Source of the DNA: Flavipsychrobacter stenotrophus
GTDB taxonomy: Bacteria > Bacteroidota > Bacteroidia > Chitinophagales > Chitinophagaceae
Direction: 5' to 3'
Assembly (NCBI GenBank): GCA_945902755.1
Contig: CAMDNC010000013.1
Span: 1 to 38,800 of the forward strand
Length of the DNA: 38,800 nt
The translations under genes and the position numbers were made by a program. Within the stretch, counting starts at the first letter, position 1, and every line of letters begins with the position of its first letter. Shown here one piece after another: positions 1 to 6,287 of this stretch. The notes under the pieces are model-generated. The model had not been told where the DNA came from, did not search any database, and worked only from the letters and a program-made list of their open reading frames with translations.

Positions 1-90
1 GCTGTGATACTAGGTACGCTGAATGTGGTAGGTGGATTTGTGGTGACCGACCGCATGCTAGAAATGTTTGGGAAGAAAAAGAAGAAATAA
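1..90 (+). CDS. pntA2: NAD(P) transhydrogenase alpha subunit, C-terminal membrane part (partial, 3' end)
   Basis: The first 90 bases read in frame 1 as AVILGTLNVVGGFVVTDRML followed by a short Lys-rich tail and TAA. This matches the end of the small membrane subunit (PntA part 2) of proton-translocating NAD(P) transhydrogenase, whose last helix typically ends NVVGGFxVTDRMLxMF. The start lies outside the window. The protein would pair with PntB downstream to form the membrane channel that couples hydride transfer between NADH and NADP+ to proton movement. The two genes are normally adjacent; here about 550 bases carrying a broken gene separate them. The identification rests on this C-terminal motif and on the neighbouring pntB. 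Confidence 0.85.
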   Translation, partial: AVILGTLNVVGGFVVTDRMLEMFGKKKKK

Positions 91-136
91 AAATCCCAAG
101 GGGAAAGTTCCAAGGGAGTAATCCCAAATCCCAAAA
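91..136 (+). repeat. Left flank: CCCAA-rich repeat facing the right flank at 584-630
   Basis: Directly after the pntA2 stop come repeated AATCCCAA / TTCCAA units, for example ATCCCAAATCCCAAAA at 121-136. They are an imperfect inverted match to the TTTGGAATTTTGGA units at 588-616. Together they bracket the degenerate four-helix-bundle gene. In RNA the two flanks could pair partially, as the ends of 23S rRNA intervening sequences do. The match is by eye and imperfect. Confidence 0.5.
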
Positions 137-171
137 GGAGAATTTAGAGGATAATTAGAAATGTATTGCGA

Positions 172-506
172 ATGAATGAGCTGGAGATGAGATGTTTAAA
201 AATTGCAACTAACGTCAGAGATTATTGCCGATTATTAAAACATGACACTATAAACCTAGTTTACATAAAGCAAATAGTAAGGTCCACCTCTTCAATAGGA
301 GCAAATTATATAGAAGCAAATGAAAATTTAGGAAGGCAGGATCTATTAATGCTTTCGAAGATATCAAGGAAGGAAGCAAAGGAAACACAATATTGGTTAG
401 ATCTCATAATCAGGAAGATGATTTAACAAGAATCAGTTTGAAATAAGAAGCAGAGGAAGTAAGAAGAATATTGTCCGCGATAATAAATAAGATACAAGGG
501 CAATAA
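172..506 (+). pseudogene. Four-helix-bundle protein (23S rRNA IVS-encoded family), degenerate
   Basis: The first part, from ATG 172 (the track start at 166 is TTG), reads MNELEMRCLKIATNVRDYCR...SSIGANYIEANE...RKEAKETQYWLDLI. This is characteristic of the four-helix-bundle family TIGR02436, found in 23S rRNA intervening sequences and as free-standing genes. The ORF stops at 424-426, earlier than expected. In another frame the conserved C-terminus continues: EDDLTRISLK (414-443), a TAA at 444-446, then EAEEVRRILSAIINKIQGQ ending at TAA 504-506. So two lesions are visible: a one-base-type frameshift near 408-414 and a nonsense codon at 444. Function in this family is unknown. The gene sits between two genes normally adjacent in one operon and is flanked by imperfect inverted repeats, which suggests it arrived by insertion and then decayed. 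Confidence 0.75.
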
Positions 507-583
507 ATACATCAGGAAACTCGAAATTGACTTTATTTACGACGGAAGATGCACATAAGTAGTTGGCATTGGTGTTTAGTAAT

Positions 584-630
584 TCGATTTGGAATTTTGG
601 AGTTTGGAATTTTGGATTTTTTTGGAGTTT
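584..630 (+). repeat. Right flank: tandem TTTGGAATTTTGGA units
   Basis: Two perfect copies of TTTGGAATTTTGGA lie at 588-601 and 603-616 (15-base period), followed by TTTTTTTGGAGTTT. The block is an imperfect inverted counterpart of the CCCAA-rich flank at 91-136. It ends about 12 bases before the pntB start, so its GGAG at 624-627 may also serve as the pntB ribosome binding site. Confidence 0.5.
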
Positions 631-641
631 AATAACATCGT

Positions 642-2057
642 ATGGAAAACATGATATTACAGTTGATTTATTTGATAGGCTCTATTACGTTCATTATGGG
701 TCTGAAAATGCTATCGCACCCAGATACCGCAAGAAAAGGCAACTTGCTGGCGGCAGGTGGGATGACTCTGGCGATATTAGGCACCATATTTTTGTATAGA
801 GATGGGAACGGCGAAGGGCTGCACAACTATGCTTGGATATTTGCTGCATTGATAATAGGCACAGTGGTAGGAACTGCAGTATCTAAGAAAGTGCAAATGA
901 CAGCAATGCCCGAGATGGTGAGCCTGTTTAATGGTATGGGTGGTGCCTGTGCCATGCTGATATCTATAATAGAATACAGACACATAATGGCCAATATAGC
1001 CACCCATACCCCTGGCACGGGTACTATGATAGTGGTGGTGCTGGGAATGCTGATAGGTACCGTATCGTTTGCCGGTAGTATAATAGCTTGGGGCAAGTTG
1101 AATGGCAGTATAAAAGACCGCACTATAGCCGGGGGACAGGCTATCAACTTTATACTGTTTGCTGGTATGATAGCGCTGGTGATAATGGTGGCAAGTGGTA
1201 AGTTTACAGATATGCCAGCACTATTTTATGGTATTCTGGTGCTGTCTGCATTGTATGGTATATTGTTTGTGATGCCTATAGGTGGCGCAGATATGCCGGT
1301 AGTGATTTCACTGCTGAACTCGTTTACGGGTGTGGCAGCAGCATTTGGAGGTTTTTTGTATGACAACCCTGTGATGCTAACGGGTGGCATATTGGTAGGA
1401 TCGGCAGGAACTATCCTTACCATACTGATGTGTAAGGCAATGAACCGATCTTTGAAAAATGTATTGATAGGCTCTTTTGGTGGAGCAAAAGCTGGTGGCG
1501 GTGAGGCTGGCAGTAAAGAGCAAGGCAACTACAAAGAAATATCGCTGAATGACACGGCTGTGCTGATGGCCTACGCACAAAAAGTGATGATAATACCCGG
1601 CTATGGACTAGCTGTGGCGCAAGCACAACATACCTGCCACGAACTAGAAAAAGTGCTGAATGAAAAAGGGGTGGAAGTGCTATACGGTATACACCCAGTA
1701 GCAGGCAGGATGCCTGGCCACATGAATGTGCTATTAGCTGAGGCCGATGTACCCTATGAAAAACTGCTGGAAATGGAAGAAGCCAATGACCAAATGGGCG
1801 GTACTAATGTGGTGCTGATACTCGGAGCCAATGACGTGGTGAACCCAGCTGCAAAAGAAGATCCAGCAAGCCCGATATTTGGTATGCCTATACTAGAAGT
1901 GGAAAAGGCAGAACATGTAATAGTGAATAAACGTAGTATGAAACCAGGCTATGCGGGAATAGAGAATGAATTGTTCTTCCGCCCTAAATCTTCGATGCTG
2001 TTTGGAGATGCTAAAAAAGTACTGCAATCGCTGGTAACCGAGCTGAAACAAATGTAA
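642..2057 (+). CDS. pntB: NAD(P) transhydrogenase subunit beta
   Basis: This 471-residue protein is full length for PntB. The N-terminal half is hydrophobic with about eight or nine membrane helices (for example LIYLIGSITFIMGLKMLSHP and MIVVVLGMLIGTVSFAGSII). The C-terminal half is the soluble NADP(H)-binding domain III, with the family motifs PGYGLAVAQAQH, GIHPVAGRMPGHMNVLLAEA, GANDVVNPAA and KRSMKPGYAGIENELFF. It forms the inner-membrane transhydrogenase with the alpha subunits and balances NADH and NADPH using the proton gradient. ATG 642 has GGAG 15 bases upstream, inside the right repeat flank. The pntA2 gene just upstream is separated from it by a decayed insert, so co-transcription may be affected. 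Confidence 0.95.
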   Translation: MENMILQLIYLIGSITFIMGLKMLSHPDTARKGNLLAAGGMTLAILGTIFLYRDGNGEGLHNYAWIFAALIIGTVVGTAVSKKVQMTAMPEMVSLFNGMGGACAMLISIIEYRHIMANIATHTPGTGTMIVVVLGMLIGTVSFAGSIIAWGKLNGSIKDRTIAGGQAINFILFAGMIALVIMVASGKFTDMPALFYGILVLSALYGILFVMPIGGADMPVVISLLNSFTGVAAAFGGFLYDNPVMLTGGILVGSAGTILTILMCKAMNRSLKNVLIGSFGGAKAGGGEAGSKEQGNYKEISLNDTAVLMAYAQKVMIIPGYGLAVAQAQHTCHELEKVLNEKGVEVLYGIHPVAGRMPGHMNVLLAEADVPYEKLLEMEEANDQMGGTNVVLILGANDVVNPAAKEDPASPIFGMPILEVEKAEHVIVNKRSMKPGYAGIENELFFRPKSSMLFGDAKKVLQSLVTELKQM

Positions 2058-2159
2058 CTGGCCACAAAAAGCAGTTGTTAACTGAAAGCTGAAAGTGCTG
2101 CGCTAGAGAATATGCAGATGACTTGTAACAAAATTCAAAACTTTAACTAAATTTATGCC

Positions 2160-2747
2160 ATGGTAAGTAAGAAAAACGGCCTGGTAATAACAGTATTGGG
2201 GATATTATCCTTAATCGTATCGGTTATATATATCTCCTCCTGCACCAGAACCCCTGGAGAGTTTCCCTATTCATGTAGCGGCGTAGTGTGCCAAAATGGT
2301 GGCAAATGCGACAGTGGCAAATGTGTATGTCCGGTAGGATTTGAGGGCACAAACTGCGCCACTGGCACTGTAGACAAGTTTATAGGTTACTGGAAGGTAA
2401 CCCAAACAGTGTTAGGTAGTGACTCATTGATTCTTGTGAATACGCAAACTACGTACACTTTGCGCATAATGCCAACTGCCACTAATACTACTTTTTTCTT
2501 GTACAACTTTAATAACAACCCAACCTATAGCAGTTTAATTTGCCGCTTGGACAGTAATAATAAGGCAGACTTTGGGATGGACACTACATCTGCTACAAAT
2601 ATGATTTACGACCAGTATAGAATCAGAAATGGTTATGGTTTTATGTACACTAACGATTCTATAAGTATGAAAGTGTTTGTGCGCAGACTGAATAGTACTG
2701 TTAACTGGCAAAACGATACCCTAGCCTTGGGATTGAAGCGACTATAA
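2160..2747 (+). CDS. EGF-like domain lipoprotein
   Basis: A 195-residue predicted lipoprotein. Residues 1-28 form a basic N-terminus plus a hydrophobic stretch ending IYISSC, a plausible signal peptidase II site. Next comes an EGF-like module with the CxxVVCQNGGKCDSGKCVCPVGFEGTNC spacing (about residues 38-65), which has the six cysteines of an EGF fold. The remaining ~125 residues (FIGYWKVTQTVLGSDS...) are Thr/Asn-rich and look like a small beta-sandwich or lipocalin-like domain of unknown function. The protein is probably anchored at the outer membrane or cell surface. A paralogue with the same layout lies at 34260-34796. It follows pntB by ~100 bases and may be transcribed separately. Confidence 0.75.
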   Translation: MVSKKNGLVITVLGILSLIVSVIYISSCTRTPGEFPYSCSGVVCQNGGKCDSGKCVCPVGFEGTNCATGTVDKFIGYWKVTQTVLGSDSLILVNTQTTYTLRIMPTATNTTFFLYNFNNNPTYSSLICRLDSNNKADFGMDTTSATNMIYDQYRIRNGYGFMYTNDSISMKVFVRRLNSTVNWQNDTLALGLKRL

Positions 2748-2844
2748 TAGGTGATCATAGTTCTGAAAAGCAAGATAGCATCATACAGCATGGCTGTGCA
2801 CGAGAAATAAGGATGAAAACTATCTGAAATTTCTCGAAAAAATA

Positions 2845-2876
2845 TTTGCAAAACACAATTTTACGTTTTACTTTTG
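2845..2876 (+). promoter_or_regulatory. Bacteroidota-type promoter of the tRNA-tuf cluster
   Basis: TTTG at 2845-2848, then 20 bases, then TACTTTTG at 2869-2876, matching the TTTG-N19-21-TAnnTTTG consensus used by the primary sigma factor of this phylum. The first tRNA begins 64 bases downstream. Confidence 0.7.
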
Positions 2877-2940
2877 CAATCCCTTTTAGTGATAAGCGTA
2901 TGGCTTGCCGCGATAAAAGAGGAAGTAGTTCTTTTTTTAA

Positions 2941-3013
2941 GCCACTTTAGCTCAGATGGTAGAGCAACTGATTTGTAATCAGTAGGTCGCTGGTTCGATT
3001 CCGGCAAGTGGCT
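2941..3013 (+). tRNA. tRNA-Thr (anticodon TGT)
   Basis: 73 bases fold as a cloverleaf. The acceptor stem is GCCACTT/AAGTGGC, the anticodon arm is ACTGA-TTTGTAA-TCAGT with anticodon TGT, and the T arm contains GGTTCGATTCC. CCA is not encoded. It is the first of four tRNA genes upstream of tuf. Confidence 0.95.
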
Positions 3014-3025
3014 CTGGTAAGATTT

Positions 3026-3076
3026 AAACTTCAAAAGTGATTAAGCAGACGAATGGTTAATCACTTTTTTAAGTTT
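3026..3076 (+). other. Long hairpin in the tRNA-Thr/tRNA-Tyr spacer
   Basis: AAAAGTGATTAA (3033-3044) pairs perfectly with TTAATCACTTTT (3057-3068) around a 12-base loop. The stem extends with AAACTT/AAGTTT outside a small bulge. It lies 20 bases after tRNA-Thr and could be a processing signal or a partial terminator; the T run is interrupted by the outer stem. Confidence 0.6.
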
Positions 3077-3085
3077 TGACTGAAT

Positions 3086-3169
3086 GGGCACATTCCACAA
3101 GCGGCCAACGTGAGCAGACTGTAAATCTGCCGTCTTTAGACTTCGGAGGTTCGAATCCTTCTGTGCCCA
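3086..3169 (+). tRNA. tRNA-Tyr (anticodon GTA)
   Basis: 84 bases with a long variable arm, typical of bacterial tRNA-Tyr. The acceptor stem is GGGCACA/TGTGCCC, and the anticodon arm GCAGA-CTGTAAA-TCTGC has anticodon GTA. The variable arm CGTCTTTAGACTTCG and T loop GGTTCGAATCC are present. CCA is not encoded. Confidence 0.95.
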
Positions 3170-3176
3170 CATCAAC

Positions 3177-3250
3177 AATGTGAAAAGTTGTAAATTTGAC
3201 AATGAAGCCGTAGGCTGTATGCTCTTTTTATAAGTTTTCACATTTTTTTA
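3177..3250 (+). other. Bracketing inverted repeat in the tRNA-Tyr/tRNA-Gly spacer
   Basis: AATGTGAAAA (3177-3186) is a perfect inverted match to TTTTCACATT (3235-3244), followed by a T run, enclosing almost the entire spacer. It is similar in placement to the hairpins of the other spacers in this cluster. Function is unknown; tRNA precursor processing or attenuation is possible. Confidence 0.5.
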
Positions 3251-3251
3251 A

Positions 3252-3324
3252 GCGGGAGTAGCTCAGTTGGTAGAGCGACAGCCTTCCAAGCTGTAGGTCG
3301 CGGGTTCGAGCCTCGTCTCCCGCT
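3252..3324 (+). tRNA. tRNA-Gly (anticodon TCC)
   Basis: 73 bases: acceptor stem GCGGGAG/CTCCCGC, D arm GCTCAGTTGGTAGAGC, anticodon arm ACAGC-CTTCCAA-GCTGT with anticodon TCC, and T arm with GGTTCGAGCC. CCA is not encoded. Confidence 0.95.
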
Positions 3325-3383
3325 CGCTTTTTTTAAGTTCTTTAACTTAAGCATTTCTAGGTTATCAGTTTGTACTTGTTAGT

Positions 3384-3472
3384 TTATTTCACAATTGCAT
3401 GTAGATAATCGTTTTTGTTTTCAGGTCGAGCTGTGATTATTTATAGTTTGCCTTGGCAACAATGTGAAATAA
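3384..3472 (+). other. Bracketing inverted repeat in the tRNA-Gly/tRNA-Thr spacer
   Basis: TTATTTCACA (3384-3393) is a perfect inverted match to TGTGAAATAA (3463-3472), 69 bases apart and ending 17 bases before the next tRNA. The TGTGAAA core also occurs in the preceding spacer. The same spacer also holds a small TTAAGTT/AACTTAA hairpin near 3332-3352. Confidence 0.45.
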
Positions 3473-3489
3473 TAGCAGTGTAGTAAAAA

Positions 3490-3561
<72 letters not shown>

Positions 3562-3752
3562 CATTCTTTTCTAAGTTTTCATTAGTTGTGCTTAATACTG
3601 TGGCGTTTACAGTAAATAGAAAAGAGATTTCTCACCCAAAAAGAATACCAACTACTAGGAATAGGTGTAGAGATGGGATAAAAACGGTTGTATTCGCTAA
3701 TAGTTAATACCGTAATGTAGGCTTTTTAGATTTCTCTTCAAAAAAAATTTTA

Positions 3753-3780
3753 TTTGGAGACGAAAATAAGTTTATATTTG
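3753..3780 (+). promoter_or_regulatory. Promoter of tuf
   Basis: TTTG at 3753-3756 and TATATTTG at 3773-3780, a good TAnnTTTG element with a slightly short spacer (16 bases). It would give a leader of about 40 bases before the tuf ATG, so tuf can be expressed independently of the tRNAs. The 190 bases between tRNA-Thr and this promoter show no gene. Confidence 0.6.
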
Positions 3781-3828
3781 CACACTTTTTAGAATTAAGC
3801 AAAACCAATAATTTCAAAACAATAAAAA

Positions 3829-5016
3829 ATGGCAAAAGAAACCTTTAAGAGGGAGAAACCTCACGTAAACATTGGTACCATCGGCCACGTTGACCACGGT
3901 AAAACTACACTGACCGCTGCTATCACTACTATTCTGTCTTCTAAAGGATTGGCAGAAAAAAGAGGATACGATGAAATCGATGCAGCTCCCGAGGAAAAAG
4001 AGCGTGGTATCACGATCAATACGGCTCACGTAGAATACGCTACTGCTAACCGTCACTATGCACACGTTGACTGTCCAGGTCACGCTGACTATGTAAAAAA
4101 CATGATTACTGGTGCTGCTCAAATGGATGGCGCTATACTAGTGGTTGCGGCTACAGATGGTCCTATGCCACAAACAAGAGAGCACATCCTTCTTGCTCGT
4201 CAGGTAGGTGTTCCACGTATGGTTATCTTCATGAACAAGGTTGACCTTGTAGATGATGCTGAAATACTGGAGCTAGTAGAAATGGAAATTCGCGAATTGC
4301 TTTCTAAGAATGGTTATGATGGTGATAACACACCTATTATACAGGGTTCTGCTACAGGTGCACTTGCTGGCGATGCTAAGTGGGTTAAAGCTGTAGAAGA
4401 TTTGATGGAAGCAGTAGATTCTTATATACCATTGCCTCCACGTCCAGTTGATCAACCATTCCTTATGTCTGTAGAAGATGTATTCACTATCACTGGTCGT
4501 GGTACTGTTGCTACAGGTCGTATCGAGCGTGGTGTGATTAAAGTAGGTGAAAACGTTGAAATCGTTGGTTTCAATGAGTCTCCACTTACTTCTACTTGTA
4601 CTGGTGTTGAGATGTTCAAAAAACTGTTGGATCGTGGTGAGGCTGGTGACAACGCTGGTTTGCTACTTCGCGGTATTGAGAAAAAAGATATCCGTCGTGG
4701 TATGGTTATCTGTGCTCCAAAAACTATTACTCCGCACACAGACTTCAAAGGTGAAGTTTATGTACTGAGCAAAGAAGAAGGTGGCCGTCACACTCCATTC
4801 TTCAACAAATATCGTCCTCAGTTCTATTTCCGTACTACTGACGTAACAGGCGAGTGCATGTTGCCAGAAGGTGTGGAAATGGTAATGCCAGGTGATAACG
4901 TAAATCTTTCTGTAGTTCTTATCGCTCCTATAGCGATGGACAAAGGTTTGAAATTCGCGATACGCGAAGGTGGCCGTACAGTAGGTGCAGGTCAGGTAAC
5001 TGAAATCATCAAATAA
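3829..5016 (+). CDS. tuf: Translation elongation factor Tu
   Basis: 395 residues, full length for EF-Tu. The GTPase domain has GHVDHGKT (residues 19-26), the switch region with [17 protein letters not shown] (about 81-85) and NKVD (about 136-139). Domains 2 and 3 follow ([43 protein letters not shown]). It delivers aminoacyl-tRNA to the ribosome in the cytoplasm. Codon usage looks optimised compared with neighbours (frequent GGT, CGT, GTT and ACT), as expected of a very highly expressed gene. It follows four tRNA genes and ends in a strong terminator, so the secE-nusG genes that often follow it are not in this transcript. Confidence 0.98.
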   Translation: MAKETFKREKPHVNIGTIGHVDHGKTTLTAAITTILSSKGLAEKRGYDEIDAAPEEKERGITINTAHVEYATANRHYAHVDCPGHADYVKNMITGAAQMDGAILVVAATDGPMPQTREHILLARQVGVPRMVIFMNKVDLVDDAEILELVEMEIRELLSKNGYDGDNTPIIQGSATGALAGDAKWVKAVEDLMEAVDSYIPLPPRPVDQPFLMSVEDVFTITGRGTVATGRIERGVIKVGENVEIVGFNESPLTSTCTGVEMFKKLLDRGEAGDNAGLLLRGIEKKDIRRGMVICAPKTITPHTDFKGEVYVLSKEEGGRHTPFFNKYRPQFYFRTTDVTGECMLPEGVEMVMPGDNVNLSVVLIAPIAMDKGLKFAIREGGRTVGAGQVTEIIK

Positions 5017-5053
5017 TTAGTTGCAGCCCTGCTGCGCTAGTGACACATTTATA

Positions 5054-5092
5054 AAATAGCCGTTCCTATACTAGGGACGGCTATTTATTTTT
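5054..5092 (+). terminator. Rho-independent terminator of tuf
   Basis: AAATAGCCGTTCC pairs with GGGACGGCTATTT (one mismatch) around a 7-base loop and is followed by ATTTTT. It lies 38 bases after the tuf stop. The remaining ~100 bases up to the convergent signalling operon show no gene. Confidence 0.85.
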
Positions 5093-5195
5093 GGCGAATA
5101 CTACAAAATGTGACAAAAAACTGGCTCTGTAGTCCTATTAAAGAATAGTGAATACTGAAGATCATTAGCCCGCGTATATGGCTATAATAGCAGCA

Positions 5196-6284
5196 TCAAT
5201 GAATTGTAAACAAATCAAATTTTACGTTGTGCCCTTCTGTTGTCATTTGTAACGATAAACCTAGTCTATCAGCTATACCGACACACACAAAAAGACCTAA
5301 ACCCAAACCAATGTAGGTGTCATCTTTGTGGAACTTTGTAAACGGTTTCACTTCTGCAAAATCGAAACTAATACTATTTAAAGTTGTATTAGAGACTGAA
5401 AAGTGGAAACCATCATCAGTAGTAGTGAGTCTTACCTGTGGCAATTGAGAGGGAGAGCTATTGAATTTCATACAGTTGTCTACTAACTCTGTAAATAGCA
5501 CACTTACCAACTCATTATCTATAGATGACAGTGCGGTATCGGTACCATGAATTGAAATATCTATCTTGTTTTGTATCAACCCGTTTTGAAACCAAGTTAT
5601 TACCTCTTTCAGAATACTCTTAGCCGATCTTGAATAACCAGTAATTTCATTACTTATAGACTGACTGGTGGTGATGAGTGAAAACAGTACCATATTTCTC
5701 GCATTACGATACATTCTGAAGCTAGAGGAATATATAGCCTGTACAGTAGTGGTTAATGCCTCGGTCGTAAATTTGGACTCTGTGTTGCCCAATATTATTG
5801 ACGCATTGAGTATACCATTTATGGGTGTAAAAAATTCTTGTTTAAAGCTAGCGTTAAGTATGGTCAGCCATTTTTTATTGAGCTCTTCTTGTGTGTGCTT
5901 TGTGTGTGTTTCATTTACACTAATTCTGGCGTTGATGGTTTTTATGAGTTCCTTGGCTGAAAAAGGTTTTGTCATGTAGTCATCAGCACCCATATTCATG
6001 CCTATTCTTATGTCCTTTTCGTCGGCATAGGCAGTAAGGAAAATGAAGGGGATTTTATAGAGTACATTGTCGGCTTTGACTTCTTTGAGGATCTCATAAC
6101 CGTTGATATCTGGCAAATTGACATCGCATAATATGACGTCAATAGTGTCTGCATTGGTACGTAGCAATTCCAAACCATTTATGCCACTAGATGCAGAAAT
6201 AGTTTCCAACCCACTTGCTTCCAAAATAATTACAAGCGATTCCAACAAACTAACCTCATCTTCTATCAATAATATTTTACTCAT
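5196..6284 (-). CDS. Receiver-histidine kinase fusion lacking the phosphoacceptor His
   Basis: 362 residues. Residues 1-120 form an intact receiver: acidic pair IEDE, phosphoacceptor Asp54 in LCDVNLPDINGY, Thr84 and Lys106 in TKPF. Residues ~140-215 look like a dimerisation helix pair, but the H-box reads SFKQEFFTPINGIL where SLSHELRTPLNGIL is expected, so Gln149 replaces the histidine. Residues ~235-362 are a divergent GHKL ATPase with an N-box-like FTELVDNCMKFN and GLGLGLFV as G2 box; a clear DxGxG G1 box is missing. It is probably a phosphorylation-controlled pseudokinase or phosphatase acting on partners in the same operon. Its ATG lies 3 bases after the stop of the PAS kinase gene, so the two are co-expressed. 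Confidence 0.8.
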   Translation of the reverse strand: MSKILLIEDEVSLLESLVIILEASGLETISASSGINGLELLRTNADTIDVILCDVNLPDINGYEILKEVKADNVLYKIPFIFLTAYADEKDIRIGMNMGADDYMTKPFSAKELIKTINARISVNETHTKHTQEELNKKWLTILNASFKQEFFTPINGILNASIILGNTESKFTTEALTTTVQAIYSSSFRMYRNARNMVLFSLITTSQSISNEITGYSRSAKSILKEVITWFQNGLIQNKIDISIHGTDTALSSIDNELVSVLFTELVDNCMKFNSSPSQLPQVRLTTTDDGFHFSVSNTTLNSISFDFAEVKPFTKFHKDDTYIGLGLGLFVCVGIADRLGLSLQMTTEGHNVKFDLFTIH

Positions 6285-6287
6285 CTG

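Noticed and set aside
563-799. 78-residue plus-strand ORF overlapping the pntB start
   Set aside because: It runs through the repeat flank and the out-of-frame 5' part of pntB; no protein-like pattern.
3041-3241. 66-residue minus-strand ORF over tRNA-Tyr
   Set aside because: It is the antisense of the tRNA gene and its spacer hairpins.
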